Origin: Acidobacteriaceae bacterium
Lineage (GTDB): Bacteria; Acidobacteriota; Terriglobia; Terriglobales; SbA1
Assembly (NCBI GenBank): GCA_019237515.1
Contig: JAFAGX010000211.1
Location: 1-12,641 of the forward strand
Direction: 5' to 3'
Length of the DNA: 12,641 nt
Shown here: positions 1 to 6,372 of the stretch, one piece after another
How positions within the stretch are numbered: the first letter of the stretch is position 1
Layout of the letters: every line of letters begins with the position of its first letter
Position numbers and translations under genes: made by a program
The notes under the pieces: generated by a model
What the model was told of the DNA's origin: nothing
The model's input: only the letters and a program-made list of their open reading frames with translations
Database searches by the model: none

Positions 1-486
1 TTACTTTTCAGCGATGCCGACCTTTCTTCGCCCATTGCCGAAGCCGACAGGCTCTTTGCCGCGATTCGCGACGGGGCAGATGTCGCCATCGGTTCCCGCT
101 GGTTGAAGACCGAATTGCAAATCCAACGGCAGCCGTTTCACCGCCAAATCTTTGGCCGCATGTTCAACCTGGCGTTACGCGTCGTACTTGGATTGAAGTT
201 CAAAGACACGCAATGCGGCTTCAAGGCCTTTACGCGTTCGGCTGCGATGAGACTCTTTCCTGCACAGCGCATCGAGCGCTGGGGCTTTGATCCTGAACTG
301 CTCTACTTGGCCAACAAATATGGGTTGCAAGTTGCGGAAGTGCCGGTGGCTTGGTCGCACCGCGAGGGAACACGCATCAGTCCGTTGCGCGACGGGATTC
401 GCATGCTGGGGGAAATGTTCGTAATTCGCTGGAATGCGCTCACAGGAAAATATCAGTCAGCCCACAGTGCGGAGCAGCCTTCATGA
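1..486 (+). CDS. Family-2 glycosyltransferase, DPM1/polyprenyl-phosphate glucosyltransferase-like (5' truncated)
   Basis: The reading frame is open from base 1 with no start, so the gene begins outside the window; 161 residues remain. The first residues read LLFSDADLSSP, which carries the D-x-D metal/nucleotide-sugar motif of GT-A fold enzymes. Later segments (VAIGSRWL, RMFNLALRVVLGLKFKDTQCGFKAF, WGFDPELLYLA, EVPVAWSHREGTRIS) match the C-terminal half of dolichyl/undecaprenyl-phosphate glycosyltransferases. Such enzymes move a sugar from a nucleotide donor to a polyprenyl phosphate on the cytoplasmic face of the membrane. No C-terminal membrane helices follow; the protein ends in a short polar tail, as in the soluble/peripheral DPM1 or ALG5 type. 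Family assignment is strong; the sugar and acceptor are not decided by the sequence. The next gene is convergent, so this one ends its transcription unit here. Confidence 0.88.
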   Translation, partial: LLFSDADLSSPIAEADRLFAAIRDGADVAIGSRWLKTELQIQRQPFHRQIFGRMFNLALRVVLGLKFKDTQCGFKAFTRSAAMRLFPAQRIERWGFDPELLYLANKYGLQVAEVPVAWSHREGTRISPLRDGIRMLGEMFVIRWNALTGKYQSAHSAEQPS

Positions 487-504
487 CGGTATAGCTCGGG
501 TATT

Positions 505-538
505 CCTGCCCGTGCAGGGAGGACAAGAACGTCCGCCC
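505..538. terminator. Hairpins between convergent genes, possible terminator without U-tract
   Basis: In the 56-base gap between two convergent stop codons there are two overlapping hairpins. One is CCTGC-ccgt-GCAGG (505-518). The other is GGG-a-GGAC-aagaac-GTCC-g-CCC (517-538), with one mismatch and a six-base loop. They share bases and so are mutually exclusive. Neither is followed by a T-run on either strand, so a classical intrinsic terminator is not shown. The position between convergent genes is what suggests a role in 3'-end formation. Confidence 0.35.
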
Positions 539-542
539 CGCA

Positions 543-794
543 TTAGGAAGCGGCTTTTTGAACCCAAGCCAACGGTCGGATAGTAACCCCTTTGTCCCGT
601 CGGAACACCAGGGTCATCCTGCGTGAGCAATCGTTACACAACCAGAAGTATTCAAGTTTTCGGCTGGGTTTGCTCTGGTCTGCCAGGAAAGAACGATGCT
701 GGATGATTTGCCGTCCGTCCCACCGAAACAGCTTGCCTTCGTGAAGATAAAGAAAGCGATGGGAACAATCTGGATTGGCACATTTCGAAAGCAT
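543..794 (-). CDS. Small zinc-ribbon-like hypothetical protein
   Basis: An 83-residue basic protein with two Cys pairs: C5-x4-C10 near the N-terminus and C53-x2-C56 in the segment WLCNDCSRRM. This four-cysteine arrangement suggests one treble-clef/zinc-ribbon metal site. The rest is rich in Arg, Lys and aromatics (LHEGKLFRWDGR, KLEYFWLCNDC). I know of no assigned function; proteins of this look recur as uncharacterised small proteins in soil acidobacteria (from memory, unverified). The ATG at 792-794 is preceded by GGA six bases upstream, a weak ribosome site. It lies 74 bases downstream of the PilZ-like gene on the same strand and may be cotranscribed. A nucleic-acid-binding or regulatory role would be inference only. 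Confidence 0.72.
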   Translation of the reverse strand: MLSKCANPDCSHRFLYLHEGKLFRWDGRQIIQHRSFLADQSKPSRKLEYFWLCNDCSRRMTLVFRRDKGVTIRPLAWVQKAAS

Positions 795-868
795 GGCCGT
801 TCCGGCAACGAATGCACTTGAACTTGGATTTTACACCGACGCGACGATGAGATTTGTGTCTACGATCA

Positions 869-1294
869 CTACCAGGGTCGGAATTTTTCGATTTGCAACT
901 GATCGCGACGGCTTTGGTTGTTTTCGCGAGCGCTTTTTTCTACGCACCGCTGGATCGCGGTCTTCAACTTGTATTGATCGTCATCGTGAAGAGTAGTGAA
1001 ACAAAAGGGCTGCAAGCTCCAACTCACTGGATTCAGCATCTTCGCTGTGCCGAACACCGATCCGGTGGGGCCTACAAACATCAATTTCACCATCGAATTG
1101 GGCATGATCGGACGCGACAGACCGAGAAGGCCGCCAGTCACGGAGACCAATTTCAGGGTTCCCGTCGTCCTTCCACCATCAGAAAAGCGCAGCACCGCAG
1201 GAGTCAATTCAGGAAAAGACACACGCGGGCCGGCACGGCGTTGGCGCAGTTCTGCGACTCTTGGCGGTGGGACGGGAGGCATAGGGTCCACCAT
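869..1294 (-). CDS. PilZ-domain-like protein
   Basis: A 141-residue soluble protein. After a Pro-rich start (PMPPVPPPR) comes RRAGPRVSFPELTPAVLRF, then LKLVSVTGGLLGLSRP, VKLMFVGPTGSVFGTAKML and QPFCFTTLHDDDQYKL. The order (Arg-rich N-terminal stretch, 'S-x-x-GG' turn, beta-rich core, final 'F..L..DD...L' helix) matches PilZ domains, which bind cyclic di-GMP. The canonical RxxxR and D/NxSxxG motifs are only partly kept: RRAGPR gives an Arg cluster and SVTGG stands where D/NxSxxG is expected, with Val in place of the usual Asp/Asn. c-di-GMP binding is therefore uncertain. The ATG has GAGG seven bases upstream, a good start. It sits downstream of the SYLF gene on the same strand with about a 105-base gap. 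Confidence 0.68.
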   Translation of the reverse strand: MVDPMPPVPPPRVAELRQRRAGPRVSFPELTPAVLRFSDGGRTTGTLKLVSVTGGLLGLSRPIMPNSMVKLMFVGPTGSVFGTAKMLNPVSWSLQPFCFTTLHDDDQYKLKTAIQRCVEKSARENNQSRRDQLQIEKFRPW

Positions 1295-1399
1295 CAGTAT
1301 GCCTCGAGTCCGGAATCAGATGAAGGTTACTTCCGCCCTTGTCCGCGAAAGCCTGTCGCTTGCCGTGAGATCAGGTTGCAGATTTATCAGACCCAGGTG

Positions 1400-2089
1400 T
1401 TATTTCTTTGCTGCTTCCGTAGCCCACTTGGCTAGAGTTGCCAGAAAGGGGTATGCGGTTTGTGGTGCCTGAATTTCTCCCCCCAACGACGCCTGTGGAG
1501 TCACCATGTGGCCGTAGAACTCGCGAGTGCTGTCTTTGTCCTGCTTCACCACCGCCCCGTCGAGGGCGGCTCCGGCGAAAACGCCTCGTGCGCGCGAATA
1601 GCTTAGGATTTGGGCACGCAACTTCCAGTCGGTGTCTGCGGCGGCCGTACGTCCCACCGGGCCCGCAGCGACGCTGGCGTCACCACCCAGCTTGAACTGA
1701 CTGGAAAGCAGCTTGCGCATGCCGTCCTGATTCATGATCAGCATGACCAGATCCACTGCCTGGCCGCCGATCTGAAACCCGACACTTCCGCCCTCCATCA
1801 CGAAAAATGCCGGCGCGCTCCACCCTTTCGGCGTACGACAGCTGGCGATTCCCCGGCCGTAGCGAGCGCCTACAATGAAACCGCCATTCAGCAAGCTGGG
1901 CACAACCGCCACGCACTCGGCCGCGCCAAGAACCCCTTCCGGAATGCCCTGGTCCGGCGCGGCCTGGATATCGCTCAAAACCTCAGCGGCACCCTGCACA
2001 CGGTCCGCCGCTTTGCCTCCGGCCGTTGGGGCAGCAGTTGCGGCAAGTGTCCCACCCGCGATGGCACACAACAGCACAAATATCTTCAT
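1400..2089 (-). CDS. Secreted SYLF-domain (Ysc84-like) protein
   Basis: A 229-residue protein with a signal peptide (MKIFVLLCAIAGGTLAATAA, cleavage after about residue 19-20). It is followed by one SYLF/Ysc84 domain from about residue 28 to the end. Recognisable pieces are AAEVLSDIQAAPDQGIPEGVL, CVAVVPSLLNGGFIVGARYGRG, FFVMEGGSVGFQIGGQAVDLVMLIMN, GPVGRTAAADTDWKLRAQILSYSRARGVFAG and FYGHM. SYLF domains bind phosphoinositides/lipids in eukaryotes; bacterial copies are exported and their function is poorly known. The start is well supported: AGGGG lies about seven bases before ATG 2087-2089. A TAGAAT box at 2119-2124 (minus) could be a -10 element, but I see no convincing -35. The strong terminator upstream (2193-2243) implies that it needs its own promoter. 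Confidence 0.88.
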   Translation of the reverse strand: MKIFVLLCAIAGGTLAATAAPTAGGKAADRVQGAAEVLSDIQAAPDQGIPEGVLGAAECVAVVPSLLNGGFIVGARYGRGIASCRTPKGWSAPAFFVMEGGSVGFQIGGQAVDLVMLIMNQDGMRKLLSSQFKLGGDASVAAGPVGRTAAADTDWKLRAQILSYSRARGVFAGAALDGAVVKQDKDSTREFYGHMVTPQASLGGEIQAPQTAYPFLATLAKWATEAAKK

Positions 2090-2192
2090 TTCGTTCCCCT
2101 TTGCGGAATCTCAACCCAATTCTAGGTAGTTTGTTCCTGTGAAAGCTGCGGTCTTTTTGGTGATTTGTTGACTATGTGGGAACTTGCGAGGC

Positions 2193-2243
2193 AAAAAAAT
2201 TCGGGGTCGGCAACGGTGATTTTAATCTCCGCTCCCAACCCCG
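2193..2243 (-). terminator. Strong intrinsic terminator of the radical SAM gene
   Basis: Read on the minus strand, the 5' arm CGGGGTTGG pairs with CCGACCCCG (nine pairs, one G-U). A g/g mismatch is followed by AGCGG with CCGTT, then an a/a mismatch, then GAT with ATC, closing on a TAAA loop. The hairpin is followed at once by AATTTTTTT (seven T, 2193-2199). This is a textbook Rho-independent terminator. It lies about 118 bases beyond the radical SAM stop codon and about 104 bases before the SYLF start, so it separates those two leftward units. Confidence 0.9.
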
Positions 2244-2328
2244 TCTCCCAGGTTCTGTGGTAGGTGAGACGAGTATGGTTGGAAACGCGGAACGCGGCAA
2301 GATTACCAGGGGCACTGTACTTTGGTAA
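2242..2328 (-). other. Structured 3' untranslated region / possible small RNA upstream of the terminator
   Basis: Between the radical SAM stop and the terminator there are two further inverted repeats: TTACCA/TGGTAA (2303-2308 with 2323-2328, loop 14) and CGTCTC/GAGACG (2242-2247 with 2266-2271, loop 18). The latter overlaps the first two bases of the terminator stem. A tandem AACGCGG AACGCGG lies at 2284-2297. No reading frame in this 271-base gap looks coding. It may be just a structured 3' UTR or the body of a 3'-derived small RNA; nothing ties it to a known RNA family. Confidence 0.35.
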
Positions 2329-2360
2329 CCTGAGCCGCTCTTTGCGATTCGGGCTTCTCC

Positions 2361-4049
2361 TCACGCCTTCAGCCAATTGCTGCGCTCGACAATGGTGGGT
2401 GGCTCGTAGGTCTTCCCGCGCGCGAGCTGTCTCTCTTCCCGGCGTGTCGTCCACAGGAAAACCGGACCCAAGAGGGCGGGTAGTATGTGCGACACGAATC
2501 CCGATTCCCGCTTGAATTCTTCCCGGAGTGCTCGGATGTTGTCGCTGCCCCGCTGATTCACTTGCCGGAATCGCCGCTCTATGGCCCACAGCGCAGAACT
2601 GTATACTCCAGTGAGGCGTCGCATTTCACGCGCAAAACGCTCGCGCACCCGGGAATCCGGCGAGTCCTTGTAACGTTTCCAGCCTGATAACAAAGTGCGG
2701 GCCATGCGGTAAAGGCTCGGCCCATTGAGCTCGAAATCCCGCCAGAACGCCCAATCCAGGTAGCGCTTAGAGTCATCTCGGGAAATCGCGGCGTGGCGGA
2801 AATTGAATTTGAATTGGCCGTGAATGTCGGCATAATCCACGTCAGGCAGCAGGCGTCCCTCTTCGGCCATCTGCTGATACAAAGGGGTCCCCGGAACCGG
2901 TGTGTACAGCATGAACTGGTGAAAATCCGTGTCGTGGGAAACCGCATATTCGATTTCCGCCTCGATGTTCTGCGGTGTGTGATGCTCCATTCCAATGATG
3001 CTCGAGCCCTGCACCCGAATTCCGTGCTCGCGTAATTCGCGCACCAGTTCGCGAGTCTGGCCTCCCTGCAGCTTGCTGTAGCCCGCCAGCGGTGACTCCA
3101 ATCCCATCCAAAGCCACGATACCCCGAGTTCCACCAGTTCTTGCATCGTGTATCTGCGGATGGCGTTGGCCGATGCGAAGACTGACAAGGACCAACTCTT
3201 CCCTGCTCGCTTCATCAGTTCCAGCAATCGCATGGCTCGCTGGCGATGCAGAAGGAAGTTCTCGTCCATCACAAAGAACGAATGCACCTTCAGATCTTTT
3301 TCCACGCGGTTCATCACTTCAAACAGTTCATCGCCGGTGTTAAAGAAATTGACAAACTTTCCTTTGCCCCCAAAAAATGCGGAGGTGGTGCAGAAATTAC
3401 AGCCCATCGGACAGCCCACGGAAGGAATAATGGCCGCGGCCGTCGCGCCTTTGCGTTCGGGAAGCCGAATTCCCAGGATGCGGGTGCGCATGCCGGAAAC
3501 GATAGCGGGATGCCGTATGGGCGCGGTTTCCGCCTGCCCGAGATAGCGCCGCATCCAGGCGATGCCTTCCCCGCGCACAATGTGATCGGCATCAATCATG
3601 GCTTCAATCCCCGGAATTGCGGTTACGTGGCCGCCTACCACAATCGTCGAATTCGGCGAGATCTGACGGACCATTTGGCACATCTCGCGCACCTTGCCGA
3701 CGTTGACGATGATCGAAGATATGCCAACCACGTCATAGTGGTGTCGGTTGAGTTCGCGCGCGAAAGCGTCTCGCGTTGGGAAGTCCAACACCGTGCAGGG
3801 CGCGGAAATGTTTGCCTGAATCAGCATGATGCCCCATGAACGATGGAACATGCGCAGCGAGAAGGCTCCCTGCGCCCGAGTTACCTGGTTGTGATACAGC
3901 TCCATCGGATTGATGGAGCGACTGCCGAACTCGTCGTCCTGCGCATAGGGGCCAAAAACCGAACTTAGCAGGACACGGGCATTTGTCCCCTTGGGATGGG
4001 TCTTAGGGCATTCAACAGCAATGGGTGCGGCTTGAGCTTCCACGACCAA
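2361..4049 (-). CDS. B12-binding-type radical SAM protein
   Basis: A 562-residue enzyme. The N-terminal part (about residues 25-170) has the Rossmann-like layout of a cobalamin-binding domain (YDVVGISSIIVNVGKV, TIVVGGHVTAIPG, HIVRGEG) but no DxHxxG, so cobalt ligation through the classical His is not evident. The radical SAM domain follows (about 200-420) with the 4Fe-4S motif C213-x3-C217-x2-C220 in GCPMGCNFC, then FFVMDENFLL, LWMGLES, GSSIIGMEHHTP and LYTPVPGTPLY. The C-terminal 140 residues are basic and helical. The family includes HpnJ/HpnP-type and B12-dependent methylases; the substrate is unknown. The frame is closed upstream by a stop at 4053-4055, so the start must be TTG 4047-4049, GTG 4041-4043 or later. 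The only good Shine-Dalgarno (GGGGAG) is spaced for an out-of-frame ATG at 4054-4056, an oddity described separately. Conserved sequence begins near ARVLLSSVFGPYA (residue 24). Confidence 0.87.
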   Translation of the reverse strand: MVVEAQAAPIAVECPKTHPKGTNARVLLSSVFGPYAQDDEFGSRSINPMELYHNQVTRAQGAFSLRMFHRSWGIMLIQANISAPCTVLDFPTRDAFARELNRHHYDVVGISSIIVNVGKVREMCQMVRQISPNSTIVVGGHVTAIPGIEAMIDADHIVRGEGIAWMRRYLGQAETAPIRHPAIVSGMRTRILGIRLPERKGATAAAIIPSVGCPMGCNFCTTSAFFGGKGKFVNFFNTGDELFEVMNRVEKDLKVHSFFVMDENFLLHRQRAMRLLELMKRAGKSWSLSVFASANAIRRYTMQELVELGVSWLWMGLESPLAGYSKLQGGQTRELVRELREHGIRVQGSSIIGMEHHTPQNIEAEIEYAVSHDTDFHQFMLYTPVPGTPLYQQMAEEGRLLPDVDYADIHGQFKFNFRHAAISRDDSKRYLDWAFWRDFELNGPSLYRMARTLLSGWKRYKDSPDSRVRERFAREMRRLTGVYSSALWAIERRFRQVNQRGSDNIRALREEFKRESGFVSHILPALLGPVFLWTTRREERQLARGKTYEPPTIVERSNWLKA

Positions 4050-4056
4050 TCGTCAT
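4012..4056 (-). other. Tiny upstream ORF overlapping the radical SAM start
   Basis: GGGGAG followed six bases later by ATG (4054-4056) opens a 14-codon frame, MTIGRGSSSRTHCC, ending at TGA 4012-4014 inside the first codons of the radical SAM gene in another frame. It has the best ribosome site of the region. It may be a translated leader peptide, or it may mark a one-base indel that displaced the true start. Cys-Cys at its end is noted but not interpreted. Confidence 0.25.
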
Positions 4057-4109
4057 CCGTTTCTCCCCACATCCCATGTTCGCAATCGTAAACGGCATCC
4101 GGCAGGCTG

Positions 4110-4136
4110 AAAATATCTGAAGGTGAAAAAACACAA
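4110..4136 (-). promoter_or_regulatory. Weak promoter candidate for the radical SAM gene
   Basis: On the minus strand TTGTGT (4131-4136) is followed after 15 bases by TATTTT (4110-4115) in the only AT-rich part of this intergenic region. Transcription would start near 4103, about 50 bases before the ribosome site. Spacing is short and both boxes are imperfect. Confidence 0.3.
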
Positions 4137-4170
4137 AAAGATTACAAAACTCGCGGAGAAACGGTAGCCA

Positions 4171-4192
4171 GGCGGAGTTCTATAACACCGCC
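4171..4192. other. Hairpin downstream of the secreted-protein gene
   Basis: GGCGG-a-GTT-ctat-AAC-a-CCGCC forms an eight-pair stem with one mismatch and a four-base loop. It lies about 75 bases beyond the stop of the leftward gene at 4266. No T-run follows directly; T-rich sequence on the minus strand begins about 25-30 bases later (4126-4144). A termination role is possible but not shown. Confidence 0.35.
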
Positions 4193-4221
4193 AATAAGTG
4201 GTAGCGGATGATCGCCCAACG

Positions 4222-4274
4222 CTAATTTGCGGAGACGAGCGAGTGCGGGGCGTGAATCGGCAGTGTCACCGGTT
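4222..4274 (-). pseudogene. Relic of a second NarL-type response regulator 3' end
   Basis: This stretch aligns with the last codons of the response regulator gene at 5551-5607. By eye about 44 of 53 aligned bases are identical, including 13 in a row (ACGAGCGAGTGCG), with one 3-base and one 1-base gap. Translated, it reads LPIHAPHSLVSAN-stop against LSVHAITHSLVSAK-stop. Most differences are codon-preserving and the 3-base gap is in frame, which points to a once-coding paralogue and not to chance. The rest of that paralogue is absent: immediately upstream lies the secreted-protein gene, whose stop codon (4266-4268) falls inside the relic. Confidence 0.7.
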
Positions 4275-5273
4275 GGTGTGGAACTGGATTCGTCGTAGCA
4301 CGAACTCCTGGGCCAAGCTCGTAGCAATCCGTTCCGCGGTACTGACACCAAAATCCGTGAAAACGAGCCGCGCACCGCGATTCGACTCGGGATAGTACAG
4401 ATTGGAGAGGGACGACGACGCCAAATCCCCACCCAGGCTGGAGTAGTTCGGCTGCCACTTGCGATTATCTCCCAAGCAGACGAAGGGATGAACGAAGGCA
4501 TGGATGAAACGAGAGCGCCGTGTGCCCGTCCCTTGGTAGAAGTACCGCGGCTCCTGGTGCAAGAGCGAAGGCAGGATGGCTCCTCCGATCATGATGTCAC
4601 TGAAACCATCAGCCGCATTTGCCCCAAACCTTTTACCGTAGCCTGCAGCACCTTGTCCGTAGTTCAGGGAATCCCCAGCTTGCTGCACGCCGGAAAGAAA
4701 CGCGACCCCAAGACCGATGATCGGATCCGTTGCCACTTTTAGCGCCAATCGAAATTTCAGCTTAGTGTCGAGCGGCTCGGGATCAGAGTCGTAGACGACA
4801 TAGAAGTTCGGGATGATGCCCAGGACGCGCTGCTTCTCCTCGACCTGTATCTGTTCGGTCGCAACCTCGTCGGCTGTCTGCGACACATTGACGGTAGTGG
4901 GTGCTAGCTGCACGCGCAGGTGAATATCGGTGAGGATTTTGAACTGGTTTGGATCAAGCGTAATAACCGGTGAAGTCCATACGGAGAAACCCTCGGCGTT
5001 GATTTTGACCTGATACGGAACTCCCGGTTTCACGTCGTGAAATTCGAAGTAGCCATCATCGTTTGCGTTGACCGCGCGCCGGTCCTGCTGGTCCGGCCCT
5101 TCGAGGCCGACAGTGGCCTCAGGAACCGTGTCGCCAGTGACGGCGGTAACCGTACCCACAATCACGGCCGCCGCGGCGTCGTTTGGAGTCTGGCCCATCA
5201 GCGGTGCGGCTGATAACGACAGCCCGATCACTAAAGCCGCAAATGCATGGAATCGATACGCTCGTAACTTCAT
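4266..5273 (-). CDS. Secreted protein with carboxypeptidase-regulatory-like domain
   Basis: A 335-residue protein. Residues 1-27 form a signal peptide (hydrophobic AFAALVIGLSLSAAPLMG before QTP). Residues 36-123 form a transthyretin-like/CarboxypepD_reg domain: IVGTVTAVTGDTVPEATVGL, then DDGYFEFHDVKPGVPYQVKI and GFSVWTSPVITL. The rest (about 170-330) is Gly- and aromatic-rich, with GAILPSLLHQEPRYFYQGTG and SNLYYPESNRGARLVFTDF. This two-part layout is a widespread acidobacterial type of outer-membrane-associated protein, related to the N-terminal part of TonB-dependent receptors but lacking their long barrel. ATG 5271-5273 is preceded only by a weak AAGA. The last residues (IQFHTNR) may come from fusion with the regulator relic at 4222-4274. 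Function in the envelope is inferred. Confidence 0.83.
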   Translation of the reverse strand: MKLRAYRFHAFAALVIGLSLSAAPLMGQTPNDAAAAVIVGTVTAVTGDTVPEATVGLEGPDQQDRRAVNANDDGYFEFHDVKPGVPYQVKINAEGFSVWTSPVITLDPNQFKILTDIHLRVQLAPTTVNVSQTADEVATEQIQVEEKQRVLGIIPNFYVVYDSDPEPLDTKLKFRLALKVATDPIIGLGVAFLSGVQQAGDSLNYGQGAAGYGKRFGANAADGFSDIMIGGAILPSLLHQEPRYFYQGTGTRRSRFIHAFVHPFVCLGDNRKWQPNYSSLGGDLASSSLSNLYYPESNRGARLVFTDFGVSTAERIATSLAQEFVLRRIQFHTNR

Positions 5274-5301
5274 CAGTTTTCTTGTGCGCTTTCTCAGGAA
5301 C

Positions 5302-5317
5302 AGGCGGACACACGCCT
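5302..5317. other. Leader hairpin of the secreted-protein gene
   Basis: AGGCG-gacaca-CGCCT is a perfect five-pair inverted repeat 30-45 bases before the ATG of the leftward gene at 5273. It would sit in the mRNA leader. No ligand-binding fold is recognisable. Confidence 0.3.
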
Positions 5318-5380
5318 CCCTGTCCGGTTCAGAGGCTTCTAGGAAAGCTCATATTCAGCCGTGAGACGTTGGCGGGCAAG

Positions 5381-5395
5381 TTACGCAAGTCGTAA
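5381..5395. promoter_or_regulatory. Operator-like inverted repeat TTACG-N5-CGTAA
   Basis: TTACG-caagt-CGTAA is a perfect dyad about 110 bases upstream of the secreted-protein start. On the minus strand the same bases also form a heptamer tandem, ACTTACG ACTTGCG. A related shorter dyad, TTAC-ggga-GTAA, is at 6302-6313 just upstream of the response regulator promoter. A common DNA-binding protein, possibly the regulator itself, is a guess. The rest of the 277-base gap 5274-5550 shows nothing coding. Confidence 0.3.
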
Positions 5396-5550
5396 GTCAG
5401 GCCACTAGAAGCCGGAGGAGAGAGCGAAGCTCCTGCATTTCCAGGGGGTTAGATAGGTTGTCTTCAACAAGATTGGCTTTCAGGGGGTCCGGAGGTCATG
5501 GCGATGCATCGAAAGCTGACTGCGCTATCGAACGCTACCTGGGAGCTGAG

Positions 5551-6225
5551 CTATTTCGCGGACACGAGCGAGTGCGTAATGGCGTGAACCGACAGGGCGA
5601 TCCGGTTTTGCACCCCAACTTTTCGCATCAGCTTGGCCACATGAGCCTTCACCGTGCGCTCTTCGATTCCCAATGCTGCCCCGATTTCTTTGTTGGAGCG
5701 GCCTGCCACCAGCATGTCCAGGACTTCCTTTTCGCGATCCGTGAAGCTTACTCGTCCAGCCGGGAAGACGCGTCCCGGCGCCGAAGAGACCCGCTCAATA
5801 AACATGGAGAGCACGCGGCGCGGCGCCCAAACCGAACCGTCATTGACCACGCGGATGGCTTGCACAAATTCTGACGGTGCAGCCGCCTCGTCCACATAAC
5901 CCTTCGCGCCCGCAGCAATAGCTTTCAGGATAGTTTCCTCGTCGATTCCCGAACCAGTTACGATGATGCGCAAATCCGGGCGGCTAGCCTTGAGGCTGGC
6001 CATGACGTCGAATAAATTGTGGCCATTGCGGTTGCCGAGCAAAATCAGGTCGATGTTTTGCAGCAGGCTGATTTCAGGCAGCGTGGCGGCAATGAGCTCG
6101 AAATCGGGTTCATTGTCGAATAACGCGCGGAATCCCACAAAGCGTAAGGGATCGCTCTCGACAACAGCGATACGGATCGGGTTCTTTTTTGCTAATGCAG
6201 TTTTAGTGGCCGATGCAGATTTCAT
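5551..6225 (-). CDS. NarL/FixJ-family response regulator with degenerate receiver
   Basis: A 224-residue two-domain regulator. The receiver (about residues 16-130) keeps an acidic pocket (E23, D25 in VVESDP) and the switch Thr90 (RIIVTG). At the phosphoacceptor site after strand beta-3, where the family has LLDL, it reads LLGN, placing Gly64 where Asp is expected. The conserved Lys of strand beta-5 is also replaced (GYVDE, D112). Phosphorylation by a sensor kinase is therefore unlikely. The LuxR-type helix-turn-helix (about 158-215) is intact: FTDREKEVLDMLVAGRSNKEIGAALGIEERTVKAH. ATG 6223-6225 has only a weak GGA upstream. It has its own promoter candidate (6253-6280), and no histidine kinase lies nearby. 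A degenerate copy of its 3' end lies at 4222-4274. Confidence 0.9.
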   Translation of the reverse strand: MKSASATKTALAKKNPIRIAVVESDPLRFVGFRALFDNEPDFELIAATLPEISLLQNIDLILLGNRNGHNLFDVMASLKASRPDLRIIVTGSGIDEETILKAIAAGAKGYVDEAAAPSEFVQAIRVVNDGSVWAPRRVLSMFIERVSSAPGRVFPAGRVSFTDREKEVLDMLVAGRSNKEIGAALGIEERTVKAHVAKLMRKVGVQNRIALSVHAITHSLVSAK

Positions 6226-6252
6226 AGCAGGTCCAGGTTGCTGGATGGTCTT

Positions 6253-6280
6253 AGAATAGACGCGCCTGAACCGACCTCAA
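6253..6280 (-). promoter_or_regulatory. Sigma-70-type promoter candidate for the response regulator
   Basis: On the minus strand TTGAGG (6275-6280) is followed after 16 bases by TATTCT (6253-6258). Each box matches the consensus at four of six positions. The predicted start near 6246 leaves a leader of about 20 bases. The dyad TTAC-ggga-GTAA (6302-6313) lies about 22 bases upstream of the -35 box. Confidence 0.42.
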
Positions 6281-6372
6281 AGCGCGTAAGCCACTTTAAA
6301 ATTACGGGAGTAACTTCCGGGAACGGAGGCGGTAGGACGCGGTGTAGCGCATTTTTTGGTGGGCGCACCGAC

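Noticed and set aside
854..1472. Two overlapping plus-strand open frames (854-1435 and 996-1472)
   Set aside because: They run antisense to the PilZ-like gene and into the SYLF gene; compositions are Arg/His- or Pro-rich and no domain is visible.
2122..2589. A 155-codon minus-strand frame overlapping the radical SAM 3' end
   Set aside because: It overlaps a conserved gene in another frame and runs through the strong terminator; no motif is present.
5418..5434. Short hairpin GAGC-gaa-GCTC in the gap between the regulator and the secreted-protein gene
   Set aside because: The stem is only four pairs, without a T-run; too weak to call a terminator.
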